Below are positions 19,397 to 28,628 of a DNA stretch of 64,000 nucleotides, one piece after another; position 1 is the stretch's first letter; the number at the start of each line of letters is the position of its first letter. The stretch is taken from NCBI RefSeq assembly GCF_900091435.1, contig NZ_FMCS01000002.1, positions 124,001 through 188,000 of the forward strand, given 5' to 3'. The notes under the pieces are model-generated. The model did no database searches, was not told where the DNA came from, and saw only the letters and a program-made list of their open reading frames with translations. The translations under genes were made by a program, and so were the position numbers. The DNA comes from Micromonospora chaiyaphumensis. Its GTDB lineage: Bacteria; Actinomycetota; Actinomycetes; Mycobacteriales; Micromonosporaceae.

Positions 19397-20809
19397 TCAT
19401 GCGAGGGTCGGCGACCCCGTCCCGACCCGGGGATAGCCGGGGGCGTGCCGCTGCCACGGCGCCTGCATCTCGAACTGGCCCGCGACGCCGAGCAGCAGCA
19501 GTTCCGAGCCGGGCGGGCCGACGAACTGCACGGCGACCGGCAGGCCGTCCGGTCGGCGGCCCACCGGCACCACGATCGCCGGCAGCCCGGCGATGTTCCA
19601 GGGCGCGGCGTACGGGGCGTACCGGATGTTGGCCTTCATGTTGGCCAGCCAGGAGCGGCCGGACCAGCCGGCGGCCTCCGGTGGCGGGCCGGCGAGCGCC
19701 GGGGTGAGCAGCAGGTCGACCGAGTGGTCGGCGAAGAAGCTCACCGACCGCTCGCGCCAGGCGGCCCGGTCGGCCTCGCGCACGTACCCCCGGCGCTGCG
19801 CCCACTCGCCGAGCGCGACGTGCCGGCGGCTGCGCCGCTGGAGGCCGCGCCGCTCCACGCCCGCGGCCTGCACCTCCGTGGCGGCCGCGGCGAACCAGGT
19901 GGCGATGCCCTGGAGGCCGAGCCGGGTCGGGTAGACCGGGTCGGCGGGGACGGTGTCGTGCCCGGCGGCGGCGAGCAGCCGGCCCGCGGCGGCGACCGCG
20001 TCGCGGTTCGGCGCGTCCGGTGAGACGCCCCGCACCGGGGAGCGCAGCGAGACGCCGACCCGCAGCCGAGGCGGCGGGACCAGCTTGTCCGGCCGGCGAC
20101 CCGCCAGCACGGAGAAGCCGACCGCCGCGTCGGCCACCGTGCCGGTCAGCATGCCGTGCTCGGTGAGGCCGAACCAGTCGTCCGCGCCGAGCTGGCAGGG
20201 CACCACGCCCCGGCCCGGCTTGAGCCCGACCAGGCCGCAGCAGGCGGCGGGGATGCGGATCGAGCCGAGGCCGTCGTTGCCGTGCGCGATCGGCACCAGC
20301 CCGGCGGCCACCGCGGCGGCCGCGCCGCCGGAGGAGCCGCCGGGGGTCCGCGCCGGATCCCAGGGGTTGCGGGTCACCCCGGTCTCGTCGTCGGTCAGGG
20401 CCCAGAGGCCCAGCTCCGGCATGCGGGTCACGCCGAGGATCACCGCGCCCGCGCCGCGCAGCCGGCGGACCACCTCGTGGTCGGCCTCCGCCACCGGGGT
20501 ACGCACGGCGGCCGACCCGTTCCACGTCGGCAGGCCGGCCACCGGGGTGTTCTCCTTGACCGCGACCGGCACACCGGCCAGGGGGAGGTTGGCCAGGTCC
20601 TCCTGCTCGTCGACCTTCTCCGCCTCGGTGATCGCCTCGCCGCCGCGGACCGTGCGGAACGCGGCCAGCTCGGCGTCGGCCCGGGCGACGTGGTCGAGGT
20701 GGTCGGCCACGACCTGGGTGGCGGAGACGTCACCCCGGCGTACGCCCCGGGCGATCTGCTTGGCGGTCGCCCCCACCCAGGTCGTCGGCATGATGTCCTG
20801 CACGGCCAT
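19397..20809 (-). CDS. Amidase (amidase-signature family)
   Basis: Amide hydrolase of unknown substrate, about 470 residues. The Ser-Ser-Lys triad is visible: Lys in PVAVKENTPVAG, the first Ser in GGSSGGAAAAVAAGLVP, and the nucleophilic Ser in GSIRIPAACCGLVGLKP. Its second half has the expected NIRYAPYAAPWNIAGLPAIVVPVG. The start is uncertain: ATG 20809 (MAVQDIMPTT) has GGGGAGG directly against it, while ATG 20791 (MPTTWVG) resembles family N-termini and has a weak GCAGGA site. It starts 16 bp after the metB stop on the same strand. Confidence 0.9.
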   Translation of the reverse strand: MAVQDIMPTTWVGATAKQIARGVRRGDVSATQVVADHLDHVARADAELAAFRTVRGGEAITEAEKVDEQEDLANLPLAGVPVAVKENTPVAGLPTWNGSAAVRTPVAEADHEVVRRLRGAGAVILGVTRMPELGLWALTDDETGVTRNPWDPARTPGGSSGGAAAAVAAGLVPIAHGNDGLGSIRIPAACCGLVGLKPGRGVVPCQLGADDWFGLTEHGMLTGTVADAAVGFSVLAGRRPDKLVPPPRLRVGVSLRSPVRGVSPDAPNRDAVAAAGRLLAAAGHDTVPADPVYPTRLGLQGIATWFAAAATEVQAAGVERRGLQRRSRRHVALGEWAQRRGYVREADRAAWRERSVSFFADHSVDLLLTPALAGPPPEAAGWSGRSWLANMKANIRYAPYAAPWNIAGLPAIVVPVGRRPDGLPVAVQFVGPPGSELLLLGVAGQFEMQAPWQRHAPGYPRVGTGSPTLA

Positions 20810-20825
20810 CCTCCCCAGCCAGCGG

Positions 20826-21968
20826 TCAGCCCAGCGCCTGCTCCAGATCGGCGAGCAGGTCGTCGACCGTCTCGATGCCGACAGACAGTCGCACGAGATC
20901 GCCGGGAACTTCAAGCGGCGAGCCGGCAGCGCTCGCGTGTGTCATCCGTCCCGGGTGCTCGATCAGGGATTCGACCCCGCCGAGCGACTCGGCGAGCACG
21001 AAGAGCTTCGCCCGGTTGCAGATCTCCACGGCGTGCTCCTCGCCGCCCGCCGCACGGAAGGAGATCATCCCGCCGAACCGGCGCATCTGCTTGGCGGCCA
21101 CCTCGTGACCCGGGTGCGCGGGCAGGCCCGGGTAGATGACCTGCGCGACCTTGGCGTGACCGTCCAGGTAGGCGGCGATCCGCTCGGCGTTGTCGCAGTG
21201 CCGGTCCATGCGTACCCCGAGGGTCTTGATGCCGCGCAGGGTGAGCCAGGCGTCGAACGGGCCGTTCACGGCGCCCATCGCGTTCTGGTGGTAGCGCAGC
21301 TCCTCGCCGAGCGCGCGGTCGGCCGCGATCAGGGCGCCACCCACCACGTCGGAGTGTCCGCCGATGTACTTGGTGGTGGAGTGGACGACCACGTCCGCGC
21401 CGAACGCGATCGGCTGCTGGAGGTAGGGCGAGGCGAAGGTGTTGTCGACCACCAGCAGCGCGCCGGCGTCGTGCGCGACCGCGGCCAGCGCGGCGATGTC
21501 GGCGATGCCGAGCAGCGGGTTGGTCGGCGTCTCCACCCAGATGATCCGGGTGGCGCCGGGACGGATCGCGGCCCGCACCGCCTCCGGGTCGGAGACCTTC
21601 GCCGGGGTGTAGTCAAGCCCCCAGCGCTCGGCCACCTTGGCGAACAGGCGGTAGGTGCCGCCGTACGCGTCGTCCGGGATCACCACGTGGTCGCCCGGCT
21701 TGCAGACGGTCCGCAGCAGGGTGTCCTCGGCGGCCAGGCCGCTGGCGAAGGCGAGGCCCACCGGCCCGCCCTCCAGCGCCGCCAGGCACTCCTGGAGCGC
21801 GTCCCGGGTCGGGTTGCCGGAACGGCTGTATTCGTAGCCCTCACGGGGAGCGCCGACGGCGTCCTGGGCGTAGGTGCTGGTCTGATAGATCGGCGGGATC
21901 ACCGCGCCGGTGCGGGCCTCCGGGTCCTGACCGGCGTGGATGGCGAGCGTCTCGAAGCCGTGACTCAT
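20826..21968 (-). CDS. metB: Cystathionine gamma-synthase
   Basis: PLP enzyme joining cysteine and an activated homoserine ester to cystathionine (or a closely related gamma-lyase). 380 residues, Cys/Met-metabolism family: YSRSGNPTR, ASGLAAE, VVDNTFASPYLQQP and the PLP-lysine K200 in HSTTKYIGGH. Synthase versus lyase cannot be fully separated by eye; the presence of cbs about 10 kb away and the mycobacterial greA-metB-cbs neighbourhood favour metB. It heads a probable metB-amidase transcript. Confidence 0.9.
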   Translation of the reverse strand: MSHGFETLAIHAGQDPEARTGAVIPPIYQTSTYAQDAVGAPREGYEYSRSGNPTRDALQECLAALEGGPVGLAFASGLAAEDTLLRTVCKPGDHVVIPDDAYGGTYRLFAKVAERWGLDYTPAKVSDPEAVRAAIRPGATRIIWVETPTNPLLGIADIAALAAVAHDAGALLVVDNTFASPYLQQPIAFGADVVVHSTTKYIGGHSDVVGGALIAADRALGEELRYHQNAMGAVNGPFDAWLTLRGIKTLGVRMDRHCDNAERIAAYLDGHAKVAQVIYPGLPAHPGHEVAAKQMRRFGGMISFRAAGGEEHAVEICNRAKLFVLAESLGGVESLIEHPGRMTHASAAGSPLEVPGDLVRLSVGIETVDDLLADLEQALG

Positions 21969-22063
21969 TCCCGAGACGTTAGTCCGCCCGCCCGTCCCAC
22001 CGCGTGGAACCCGCCCGGCGTCACAACCGGAAGGTTGTCCGACCGGTCGGCCATACTGGCTCG

Positions 22064-22273
22064 GTGACCCCGACCGGAGCGCTGCCGTCCCGCCTCCTCG
22101 GCGTGGCCGACCGGATTCCCGCCTCGCTGGGGCTCCTGGCCGGCCCCGACCGGGGCCGGGTCAGTCTGCCGGTGCGCCCGGGGGCGGACATCCGGCGTCG
22201 GTTGGCGAACGGGGAGACCGGCCCGACCGGCATCCCCGATGACGGCTGGGACACGTACCTCGATCAGCCCTGA
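22064..22273 (+). CDS. Small hypothetical protein
   Basis: 69-codon frame from GTG 22064 to TGA 22273, with high GC at third positions, in the gap between divergent metB and the HIT gene. The product starts VTPTGALPSRLL and ends DDGWDTYLDQP. It has no membrane segment or known motif, and no clear ribosome site precedes the GTG, so translation may be leaderless if real. Moderate doubt that it is a gene. Confidence 0.45.
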   Translation: MTPTGALPSRLLGVADRIPASLGLLAGPDRGRVSLPVRPGADIRRRLANGETGPTGIPDDGWDTYLDQP

Positions 22274-22309
22274 CCTCGGCGGACGCGGCTCGCCGGTCCT
22301 TCGACGTGA

Positions 22310-22354
22310 ATCTTGGCGAGTTGCCGTTCCACGCGGACGGCAACTCCCCAAGAT
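22310..22354. repeat. Intergenic inverted repeat (REP-like)
   Basis: 18-bp arms at 22310-22327 and 22337-22354 match at 17 of 18 positions, with core ATCTTGG-GAGTTGCCGT and a 9-nt loop. A further partial copy of the GCAAGATC motif follows near 22367-22375. The AT-richer core and GATC ends look like a dispersed repeat family rather than a terminator; compare the element at 62383-62442. Confidence 0.7.
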
Positions 22355-22400
22355 CGGCGCGGAACCGGCAAGATCGCGGGGCAGCGCCTAGCCTGGCGGG

Positions 22401-22832
22401 GTGAGCGGGTGCGTGTTCTGCGGGATCGTGGCGGGCGAGGTGCCCGCGTTCCGGGTCGCCGACGAGGCGGACGGCGTGGCCCTCCTGGACACCCGGCCGG
22501 TGTTCAAGGGGCACGTGCTCGTCGTGCCGCGCACCCACCTGGTCACCCTGGCCGACCTGCCGGCCGACGCGCTGCCCGGCTACTTCCGGCTCGTGCAGCG
22601 GCTCGCCGTGGCCGTGGAGGCCGGTCTGAGTGCCGGCGGGACGTTCGTGGCCATGAACAACAAGGTGTCCCAGTCGGTCCCCCACCTGCACACCCATGTG
22701 GTGCCGCGGACGAAGGGCGACGGGCTGCGCGGCTTCTTCTGGCCCCGGACCCGCTACGCCGACGACGCCGAGGCCGGGGACTTCGCGGGTCGGATCGCCG
22801 CCGCGCTGGCTGAGGACGGGACCGTCGGGTAA
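22401..22832 (+). CDS. HIT-family hydrolase
   Basis: 143 residues. Histidine-triad nucleotide hydrolase or transferase. N-terminal CVFC (C4, C7) is half of a zinc site seen in many HIT proteins, PVFKGHVLVVPR is the mid-domain signature, and HLHTHVVPR is the catalytic histidine triad. Likely acts on a nucleoside phosphoramidate or dinucleotide; exact substrate unknown. GTG start 22401. It precedes msrA by 57 bp on the same strand. Confidence 0.93.
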   Translation: MSGCVFCGIVAGEVPAFRVADEADGVALLDTRPVFKGHVLVVPRTHLVTLADLPADALPGYFRLVQRLAVAVEAGLSAGGTFVAMNNKVSQSVPHLHTHVVPRTKGDGLRGFFWPRTRYADDAEAGDFAGRIAAALAEDGTVG

Positions 22833-22889
22833 GGAACCGGGAACCGGCGCTGTTGCACACGCTGGGAAAGCCTAGAGAGGAGTCCCACC

Positions 22890-23552
22890 GTGTTCCTTCG
22901 CCGCATGAAGGCCGAGATGATCTCTCCCGACCAGGCCCTGCCGGGCCGTTCGATCGCGATGCCGATCGCCGACCGGCACGAGGTGCTGCCGTCCTCGCTG
23001 AAGGGCCCCTTCCCCGAGGGCGCGCAGGTCGCCGTCTTCGGGATGGGCTGTTTCTGGGGTGCCGAGCGGTTGTTCTGGACCCTCCCCGGCGTGCTCACCA
23101 CGTCGGCCGGCTACGCGGGTGGCTACACCACCAACCCGACGTACGAGGAGGTCTGCTCGGGGATGACCGGGCACGCCGAGGTCGTCCAGGTGGTCTACGA
23201 CCCGTCGCGGATCAGCTACGAGGACCTGCTCAAGGTCTTCTGGGAGAACCACGACCCGACCCAGGGCATGCGCCAGGGCAACGACGTCGGCACGCAGTAC
23301 CGGTCGGCGATCTACGCCACCACCGACGAGCAGTTGGCCACCGCGCAGGCCTCGCGGGACGCCTTCGCGCCGATCGTGGCGCGGGCCGGCAAGGGTGAGA
23401 TCACCACGGAGATCGCCCGCCTCGGCGACTACTACTTCGCCGAGGACTACCACCAGCAGTACCTCGCGCCGACCAAGAACCCGAACGGGTACTGCAACCA
23501 CGGCCCCAACGGGCTGAGCTGCCCGGTGGGCGTGGCCCGTACCGCCGGCTGA
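22890..23552 (+). CDS. msrA: Peptide-methionine (S)-S-oxide reductase
   Basis: Repairs oxidised methionine in proteins. 220 residues; catalytic Cys54 in [10 protein letters not shown], then GYAGG, GHAEVV and the C-terminal tail [12 protein letters not shown] with two resolving-type cysteines, the three-Cys MsrA layout. GTG start at 22890 with AGAGAGGAG at 22874-22882. A 13-bp hairpin at 23573-23603 ends the unit. Confidence 0.97.
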   Translation: MFLRRMKAEMISPDQALPGRSIAMPIADRHEVLPSSLKGPFPEGAQVAVFGMGCFWGAERLFWTLPGVLTTSAGYAGGYTTNPTYEEVCSGMTGHAEVVQVVYDPSRISYEDLLKVFWENHDPTQGMRQGNDVGTQYRSAIYATTDEQLATAQASRDAFAPIVARAGKGEITTEIARLGDYYFAEDYHQQYLAPTKNPNGYCNHGPNGLSCPVGVARTAG

Positions 23553-23572
23553 GCGACCCGGTGTCCGTTTCC

Positions 23573-23603
23573 GGGCCTGCGGTGTTTGTCACACCGTGGG
23601 CCC
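23573..23603. terminator. Hairpin after msrA
   Basis: GGGCCTGCGGTGT pairs with ACACCGTGGGCCC (13 bp including two G-T wobbles) around a 5-nt TTGTC loop, 20 bp past the msrA stop. No T-run. Confidence 0.65.
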
Positions 23604-23755
23604 GGCCCGATTCGGGCACACGGCCCGCCCGCCCATCGGATCTTCACCGAGGCCAGCCACCGGTTCGGCGTGGCCGCGCATCCTAGCAAAGACGTAACGT
23701 CCCCGACATCAGCTCAACAGGCGAACTGCAACATCCTCTGGCAGCATTGCCGGGC

Positions 23756-25540
23756 ATGTGCGGACTGGCAGGAGAGTTCCGGCGGGACGGGTCGCGGGCC
23801 GACGTCGCGGCGGTGGAGCGGATGGCGGCCACCATGAGCGACCGGGGACCGGACGACAGCGGGGTCTGGTCGCAGGGGCCGGTCGCCCTCGGCCACCGCC
23901 GCCTGAAGATCATCGACCTCTCGGCGGCCAGTGGCCAGCCGCTGGTCGACCCGGCCGCCGGGCTCACCGGCGTCTTCAACGGCTGCATCTACAACTACCG
24001 CGAGCTGCGCGAGGAGTTGCAGGCCCGGGGGCACCGCTTCTTCTCCTCCGGCGACAGCGAGGTCGTCGTCAAGGCGTACGCCGAGTGGGGGCTCGACTTC
24101 GTCGACCACCTGGTCGGCATGTTCGCGGTGGCGATCAGCGAGCGGGACACCGGCCGCCTGGTGCTGGCCCGGGACCGGCTCGGCATCAAGCCGCTCTACC
24201 TGGCCGAGAGCCCCGGCGTGGTGCGCTTCGCCTCGACCCTGCCGGCGCTGCTCGCCGGCGGTGGCGTCGACACCGGCATCGACCCGGTGGCCCTCGCGCA
24301 CTACCTGAGCTTCCACAGTATCGTGCCGCCCCCGCGGACCATCCTGCGCGGCGTCGCCAAGCTCCCCCCGGCCACGGTCCGGGTGTACGAGCCGGACGGC
24401 ACCCGCCGCGACCGGGTCTACTGGGACCCGGCCTTCACCCGGGCCGCCGAGCGGGCCGGCTGGTCCGAGCGGGACTGGCAGGACGCGCTGCTGGAGTCGC
24501 TCACCACGGCCGTCCGCCGCCGGATGGTGGCCGACGTGCCGGTGGGCGTGCTGCTCTCCGGCGGGCTCGACTCCAGCCTCGTGGTCGCGCTGCTGGCCGG
24601 CGAGGGGCAGTCCGGGCTGGCCACCTTCTCCATCGGCTTCGACGCGGTGGGCGGCCGGGAGGGCGACGAGTTCGTCTACTCCGACCTGGTCGCGAAGACC
24701 TTCGGCACCGACCACCACCAGATCCGGGTGCCCACCGGCGACCTGCTGCCGCCGCTGGAGGCCGCCGTCGCCGCCATGAGCGAGCCCATGGTGAGCCACG
24801 ACTGCGTGGCGTTCTGGCTGCTCAGCCAGGAGGTCGCCCGGCACGTCAAGGTGGTCCAGTCCGGCCAGGGCGCGGACGAGATCCTGGGCGGCTACCACTG
24901 GTACCCGCCCCTGGCCGGCGTCGACCGGGAGCGGGCGCTGGAGACGTACGCGAGGGCGTTCTTCGACCGCGACGCTGCCGGCCTCGCCCGGGTGCTCAGT
25001 CCCGCGTGGCTTGCCGACGGCGACCCGGCGCGGGAGTTCGTGGCGGCGCACCTCGGCCGGCCCGGGGCGCAGACCGCGGTGGACGCCGGCCTGCGCATCG
25101 ACACCCAGGTCATGCTCACCGACGATCCGGTCAAGCGGGTCGACAACATGACCATGGCGCACGGGCTGGAGGCCCGGGTGCCGTTCCTCGACCACGAGTT
25201 CGTCGAGCTGGCCGCGAGCTGCCCGCCGGAGCTGAAGCTGGCCCAGGGCGGCAAGGGCGTGCTCAAGGAGATCGGCCGGCGGGTCCTGCCGCACGAGGTC
25301 ATCGACCGGCCGAAGGGCTACTTCCCCGTTCCGGGCCTCACCCACCTGGAGGACAAGCTCCTCGACCGGGTACGCGACGCGCTCACCGCCCCCGAGGCCC
25401 GCCGTCGCGACCTGTTCCGCGCCGACTACGTCGACGCGCTGCTCGCCGACCCGAACGCCGAACTGACCCCGTTGAACGGAAACAAGCTGTGGCAGCTGGG
25501 ACTCCTGGAAATGTGGCTCCAGAGCCACGGAATCGACTGA
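23756..25540 (+). CDS. asnO: N-acetylglutaminylglutamine amidotransferase (asparagine synthase family)
   Basis: First gene of the NAGGN osmoprotectant trio; it should amidate N-acetylglutaminylglutamine. 594 residues. I set the start at ATG 23756 so that Cys2 is the exposed nucleophile of the class II glutaminase domain (MCGLAGEFRR; RGPDDSG near 30). The synthetase domain carries the PP-loop SGGLDSS at 268-274 and GQGADEILGGY. Length and gene order match the asparagine-synthase-like member of this trio rather than cellular AsnB. It stops 2 bp before the ngg start. The 203-bp upstream gap holds the msrA terminator and no other recognised element. Confidence 0.9.
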   Translation: MCGLAGEFRRDGSRADVAAVERMAATMSDRGPDDSGVWSQGPVALGHRRLKIIDLSAASGQPLVDPAAGLTGVFNGCIYNYRELREELQARGHRFFSSGDSEVVVKAYAEWGLDFVDHLVGMFAVAISERDTGRLVLARDRLGIKPLYLAESPGVVRFASTLPALLAGGGVDTGIDPVALAHYLSFHSIVPPPRTILRGVAKLPPATVRVYEPDGTRRDRVYWDPAFTRAAERAGWSERDWQDALLESLTTAVRRRMVADVPVGVLLSGGLDSSLVVALLAGEGQSGLATFSIGFDAVGGREGDEFVYSDLVAKTFGTDHHQIRVPTGDLLPPLEAAVAAMSEPMVSHDCVAFWLLSQEVARHVKVVQSGQGADEILGGYHWYPPLAGVDRERALETYARAFFDRDAAGLARVLSPAWLADGDPAREFVAAHLGRPGAQTAVDAGLRIDTQVMLTDDPVKRVDNMTMAHGLEARVPFLDHEFVELAASCPPELKLAQGGKGVLKEIGRRVLPHEVIDRPKGYFPVPGLTHLEDKLLDRVRDALTAPEARRRDLFRADYVDALLADPNAELTPLNGNKLWQLGLLEMWLQSHGID

Positions 25541-25542
25541 CC

Positions 25543-27369
25543 GTGACCGACACCCTCGCAACCGGAACGGCACCGACCGACCGGGAACGGGTGCTGGGCC
25601 GGCGCCGGGAACGGGTCGGCCCGGGCGGCGACCCGGTGGCCCCCGGCACCCCCGAGCCCGACCGCCGCTCGGGCGACGGGTCCGGCGTGGTGCTGGACTG
25701 CGGCTGGGGCCGGCTGGTCTTCGGGCAGACCTTCGCCGAGCAGGTCGAGGTCGCCGACGTGCTGCGTTCCGAGGCGGTCGGGGCCCGGGACATCTGCATC
25801 TACCTGCGCGACCCGCACGTGCTGGTCTCCCGCCTCCCCGACGAGCTGTTCATCGACCCGTCGCTGACCTACCGGCTGCCGCTCGGCGAGCACCGGCCGG
25901 CCGCCACCGAGGGCGCCGAGATCCCGGGGCTGGCCGTCCGGCCGCTGCGCGACGCCGCCGACGCGGACGCGGTGAACCGCATCTACGCCCGCAACGGCAT
26001 GGTCACGGCGCCCGTGGAGGTGCTTGTCGACAACGCCGCCACCGACCGGTTCCTGCACCTGGTCGCCGAGGACGCGACCGGCGAGGTGGTGGGCACCATC
26101 ACCGGGGTGGACCACGTCGCGGTCTTCGGTGACCCGGAGAACGGCGCCAGCCTCTGGTGCCTGACCGTGGACTTCAACACGGCGCCGCCCGGCACCGGCC
26201 AGGCGCTGCTCACCGCGCTGGCCGACCGGCTCGACGCGCGCGGCCGGGGGTACGTGGACCTGTCGGTGCTGGCCGAGAACTCGGGGGCGATCCGCCTCTA
26301 CGAGCGGCTCGGCTTCCACCGCACCGGGACACTCTGCGTGAAGCGGAAGAACCCGATCAACGAGCGGCTCTTCCTACCCGCCATGCCGGCCGGGTACGAC
26401 GAGCTGAACCCGTACGCGAAGATCGTCGCGGACGAGGCGATGCGGCGCGGCATCCGGGTCGAGGTGACCGATCCGCGCTGGGGTGAGCTGCGGCTGAGCA
26501 TCGGCGGCCGGACGGTACACACCCGCGAGTCGCTCTCGGAGCTGACCTCGGCCGTGGCCATGAGCCGCTGCGACGACAAGCGGGTCACCCGGCGCATCCT
26601 CGCCGAGGCGGGCCTGTCCGTGCCGCGCGGCCGCACGGCCACCGGCGACGCCGACGACCTGGCGTTCCTGGCCGACGTCGGCCCGGTGGTGGTCAAGCCG
26701 GCCCGGGGTGAGCAGGGCAACGGCATCACGGTCGGGGTACGCACGCCCGAGGCGCTCACCGCCGCGGTCGAGCTCGCTCGCCGGTTCTGCCCGGACGTGC
26801 TGATCGAGGAACTGCGGGAGGGCGAGGACCTGCGGGTGGTCGTCATCGACCACGAGGTGGTGGCCGCGGCGGTCCGCCGGCCCGCCCAGATCACCGGGGA
26901 CGGGGTGCACGACGTCACCGAGCTGATCGAGCGGCAGAGCCGCCGCCGCGCGGCCGCCACCGGCGGCGAGTCCCGCATCCCCATCGACGACATGACCCGC
27001 GAGGTGGTGGCCGATGCCGGCCACCGGATGCACGACGTGCTCCCCGAGGGGCAGGTGCTGGCCGTCCGCCGGACCGCCAACCTGCACACCGGAGGCACCA
27101 TCCACGACGTGACCGCCGAGCTGCACCCGGCCATCGCCGAGGCGTGCGTGACGGCCAGCCGGGCGCTGGACATCCCGGTCACCGGGCTGGACCTGCTGGT
27201 GCCCGCCGCCGACCGGCCGGAGCACGTGTTCATCGAGGCGAACGAGCGGCCCGGCCTGGCCAACCACGAGCCCCAGCCGACCGCCGAGCGCTTCGTCGAC
27301 CTGCTCTTCCCCGGCACCCGGGCGCCGCAGCGGCTCTGGTCGCCGGCCGGCACGGGAGGGGCCGCGTGA
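25543..27369 (+). CDS. ngg: N-acetylglutaminylglutamine synthetase (GNAT plus ATP-grasp fusion)
   Basis: Makes the dipeptide NAGG: one half acetylates glutamine, the other ligates a second glutamine. 608 residues from GTG 25543. After an N-terminal region, a GNAT fold spans about 125-275 (RIYARNGMV, then LAENSGAIRLYERLGFHRTG). The ATP-grasp ligase spans about 330-595 with DDKRVTRRILAEAGLSVP, VVVKPARGEQGNGITVGV and FIEANERPGL. This fusion is distinctive for the trio. The gene is 2 bp after asnO and overlaps the peptidase gene by 4 bp (GTGA), so the three are coupled. Confidence 0.92.
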   Translation: MTDTLATGTAPTDRERVLGRRRERVGPGGDPVAPGTPEPDRRSGDGSGVVLDCGWGRLVFGQTFAEQVEVADVLRSEAVGARDICIYLRDPHVLVSRLPDELFIDPSLTYRLPLGEHRPAATEGAEIPGLAVRPLRDAADADAVNRIYARNGMVTAPVEVLVDNAATDRFLHLVAEDATGEVVGTITGVDHVAVFGDPENGASLWCLTVDFNTAPPGTGQALLTALADRLDARGRGYVDLSVLAENSGAIRLYERLGFHRTGTLCVKRKNPINERLFLPAMPAGYDELNPYAKIVADEAMRRGIRVEVTDPRWGELRLSIGGRTVHTRESLSELTSAVAMSRCDDKRVTRRILAEAGLSVPRGRTATGDADDLAFLADVGPVVVKPARGEQGNGITVGVRTPEALTAAVELARRFCPDVLIEELREGEDLRVVVIDHEVVAAAVRRPAQITGDGVHDVTELIERQSRRRAAATGGESRIPIDDMTREVVADAGHRMHDVLPEGQVLAVRRTANLHTGGTIHDVTAELHPAIAEACVTASRALDIPVTGLDLLVPAADRPEHVFIEANERPGLANHEPQPTAERFVDLLFPGTRAPQRLWSPAGTGGAA

Positions 27370-28541
27370 GCCCGAAGCCGCTGGAGCTCGACCTCGACTA
27401 CCTGCGCCAGGTGCTGGTCGAGCTGCTGGAGATCCCCAGCCCGTCGGGGCGTACCGACCACGTGCAGCAGTACGTCGGCGAGCGGCTCTCGGCGCTCGGC
27501 ATCAGCTCGACGCTGACCCGGCGCGGTGCGCTGAGCGCCAGCCTGCCCGGCCCCCGGGAGACCGGGGCCGACCGGGCCGTCGTGGTGCACACCGACACCA
27601 TCGGCGGCATGGTGAAGCGGCTCAAGGACAACGGCCGGCTGGAGGTGAAGCCGATCGGCACGCACAGCGCCCGCTTCGCCGAGGGCGCCCACGTGCGGAT
27701 CTTCACCGACGACCTGGACCGGGTGATCACCGGCCAGGTGCTGCCGCTGAAGGCCAGCGGGCACCGCTACAACGAGGGCGTCGACCTCCAGGGCGTCGGC
27801 TGGGAGGTGGTCGAGGTCCGGGTCGACGAGCCGGTCACCGACGAGGCCGGGCTCCGGGCGCTCGGCGTCGACGCCGGGGACTTCGTGGCGCTGCTCGCCC
27901 ACCCGACGATCACCCCGAGCGGGTACGTGAAGTCGCGGCACCTGGACGACAAGGCCGGCGTGGCGGCGGTGCTGACCGCGTTCAAGGCGCTGGTCAACGC
28001 GGGCGTCACGCCGGCGGTCACCGCGCACCTGCTGGTCACGGTCACCGAGGAGATCGGGCACGGCGCGAGCCACGGCCTCGACCCCGACGTGGCGGAGATC
28101 GTCTCGGTGGACGCCGCGGTGGTCGCGCCCGGCCAGCAGTCCCGGGAGGACGCCGCCACGCTCGCCATGGGCGACGGGGTGGGCCCGTTCGACTACCACC
28201 TCACCCGGCACCTTGCCGCCATCGCCCGGGAGCACGGCGTCCACCTGGTCCGGGACGTCTTCGACTACTACCGCTCGGACGTGGCGGCGGCGGTCGAGGC
28301 GGGCGCGCACGCCCGGGTCGCGCTGCTCGGCTTCGGCGTGGACGCCACCCACGGCCACGAGCGCACCCACCTGGACGGGCTGCGGCACCTCGCCCAGCTG
28401 CTCTGCCTCTACCTCCAGAAGCCGCTGGTCTTCCCCGAGTGGGACGCGGAGCCCGAGGGCGACCTGGCCGACTTCCCGTCGCTGGCCGTCCAGCCGGCCT
28501 CCGAGGAGGGCCCGCGTGAGGGCCCGATCGGCCTGGACTGA
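27366..28541 (+). CDS. M42-family metallopeptidase of the NAGGN osmoprotectant system
   Basis: 391 residues. Third member of the trio; presumed to hydrolyse the osmolyte or a precursor when it is not needed, though its reaction is not established. Metal-site motifs of M42/M20-like enzymes: VVVHTDTIGG, SRHLDDKAG (bridging Asp), TEEIGHG (catalytic Glu pair), SVDAAV and ATHGHERTH. GTG 27366 overlaps the ngg stop. The C-terminal 30 residues are acidic and unstructured-looking. No terminator hairpin was seen before the next promoter. Confidence 0.9.
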   Translation: MSPKPLELDLDYLRQVLVELLEIPSPSGRTDHVQQYVGERLSALGISSTLTRRGALSASLPGPRETGADRAVVVHTDTIGGMVKRLKDNGRLEVKPIGTHSARFAEGAHVRIFTDDLDRVITGQVLPLKASGHRYNEGVDLQGVGWEVVEVRVDEPVTDEAGLRALGVDAGDFVALLAHPTITPSGYVKSRHLDDKAGVAAVLTAFKALVNAGVTPAVTAHLLVTVTEEIGHGASHGLDPDVAEIVSVDAAVVAPGQQSREDAATLAMGDGVGPFDYHLTRHLAAIAREHGVHLVRDVFDYYRSDVAAAVEAGAHARVALLGFGVDATHGHERTHLDGLRHLAQLLCLYLQKPLVFPEWDAEPEGDLADFPSLAVQPASEEGPREGPIGLD

Positions 28542-28585
28542 GCCGGGGCGCGCCGGATTCCCGTTCCGCCTGTGATCCAAATCCG

Positions 28586-28615
28586 TTGCCGGGCTCACCG
28601 GGAAGTCGATAGCGT
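28586..28615 (+). promoter_or_regulatory. Putative promoter of the rnz leader RNA
   Basis: TTGCCG at 28586-28591 and TAGCGT (TANNNT) at 28610-28615 are 18 bp apart. A start near 28622 would put the extended Shine-Dalgarno within the first ten nucleotides of the transcript. Judged by consensus only. Confidence 0.45.
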
Positions 28616-28628
28616 GGCGGTACACGGG

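Noticed and set aside
23758..25542. A 1203-residue frame joining upstream sequence to ngg, as if a fusion
   Set aside because: Its first two thirds are an off-frame shadow of asnO. The real ngg starts at GTG 25543, 2 bp after the asnO stop.
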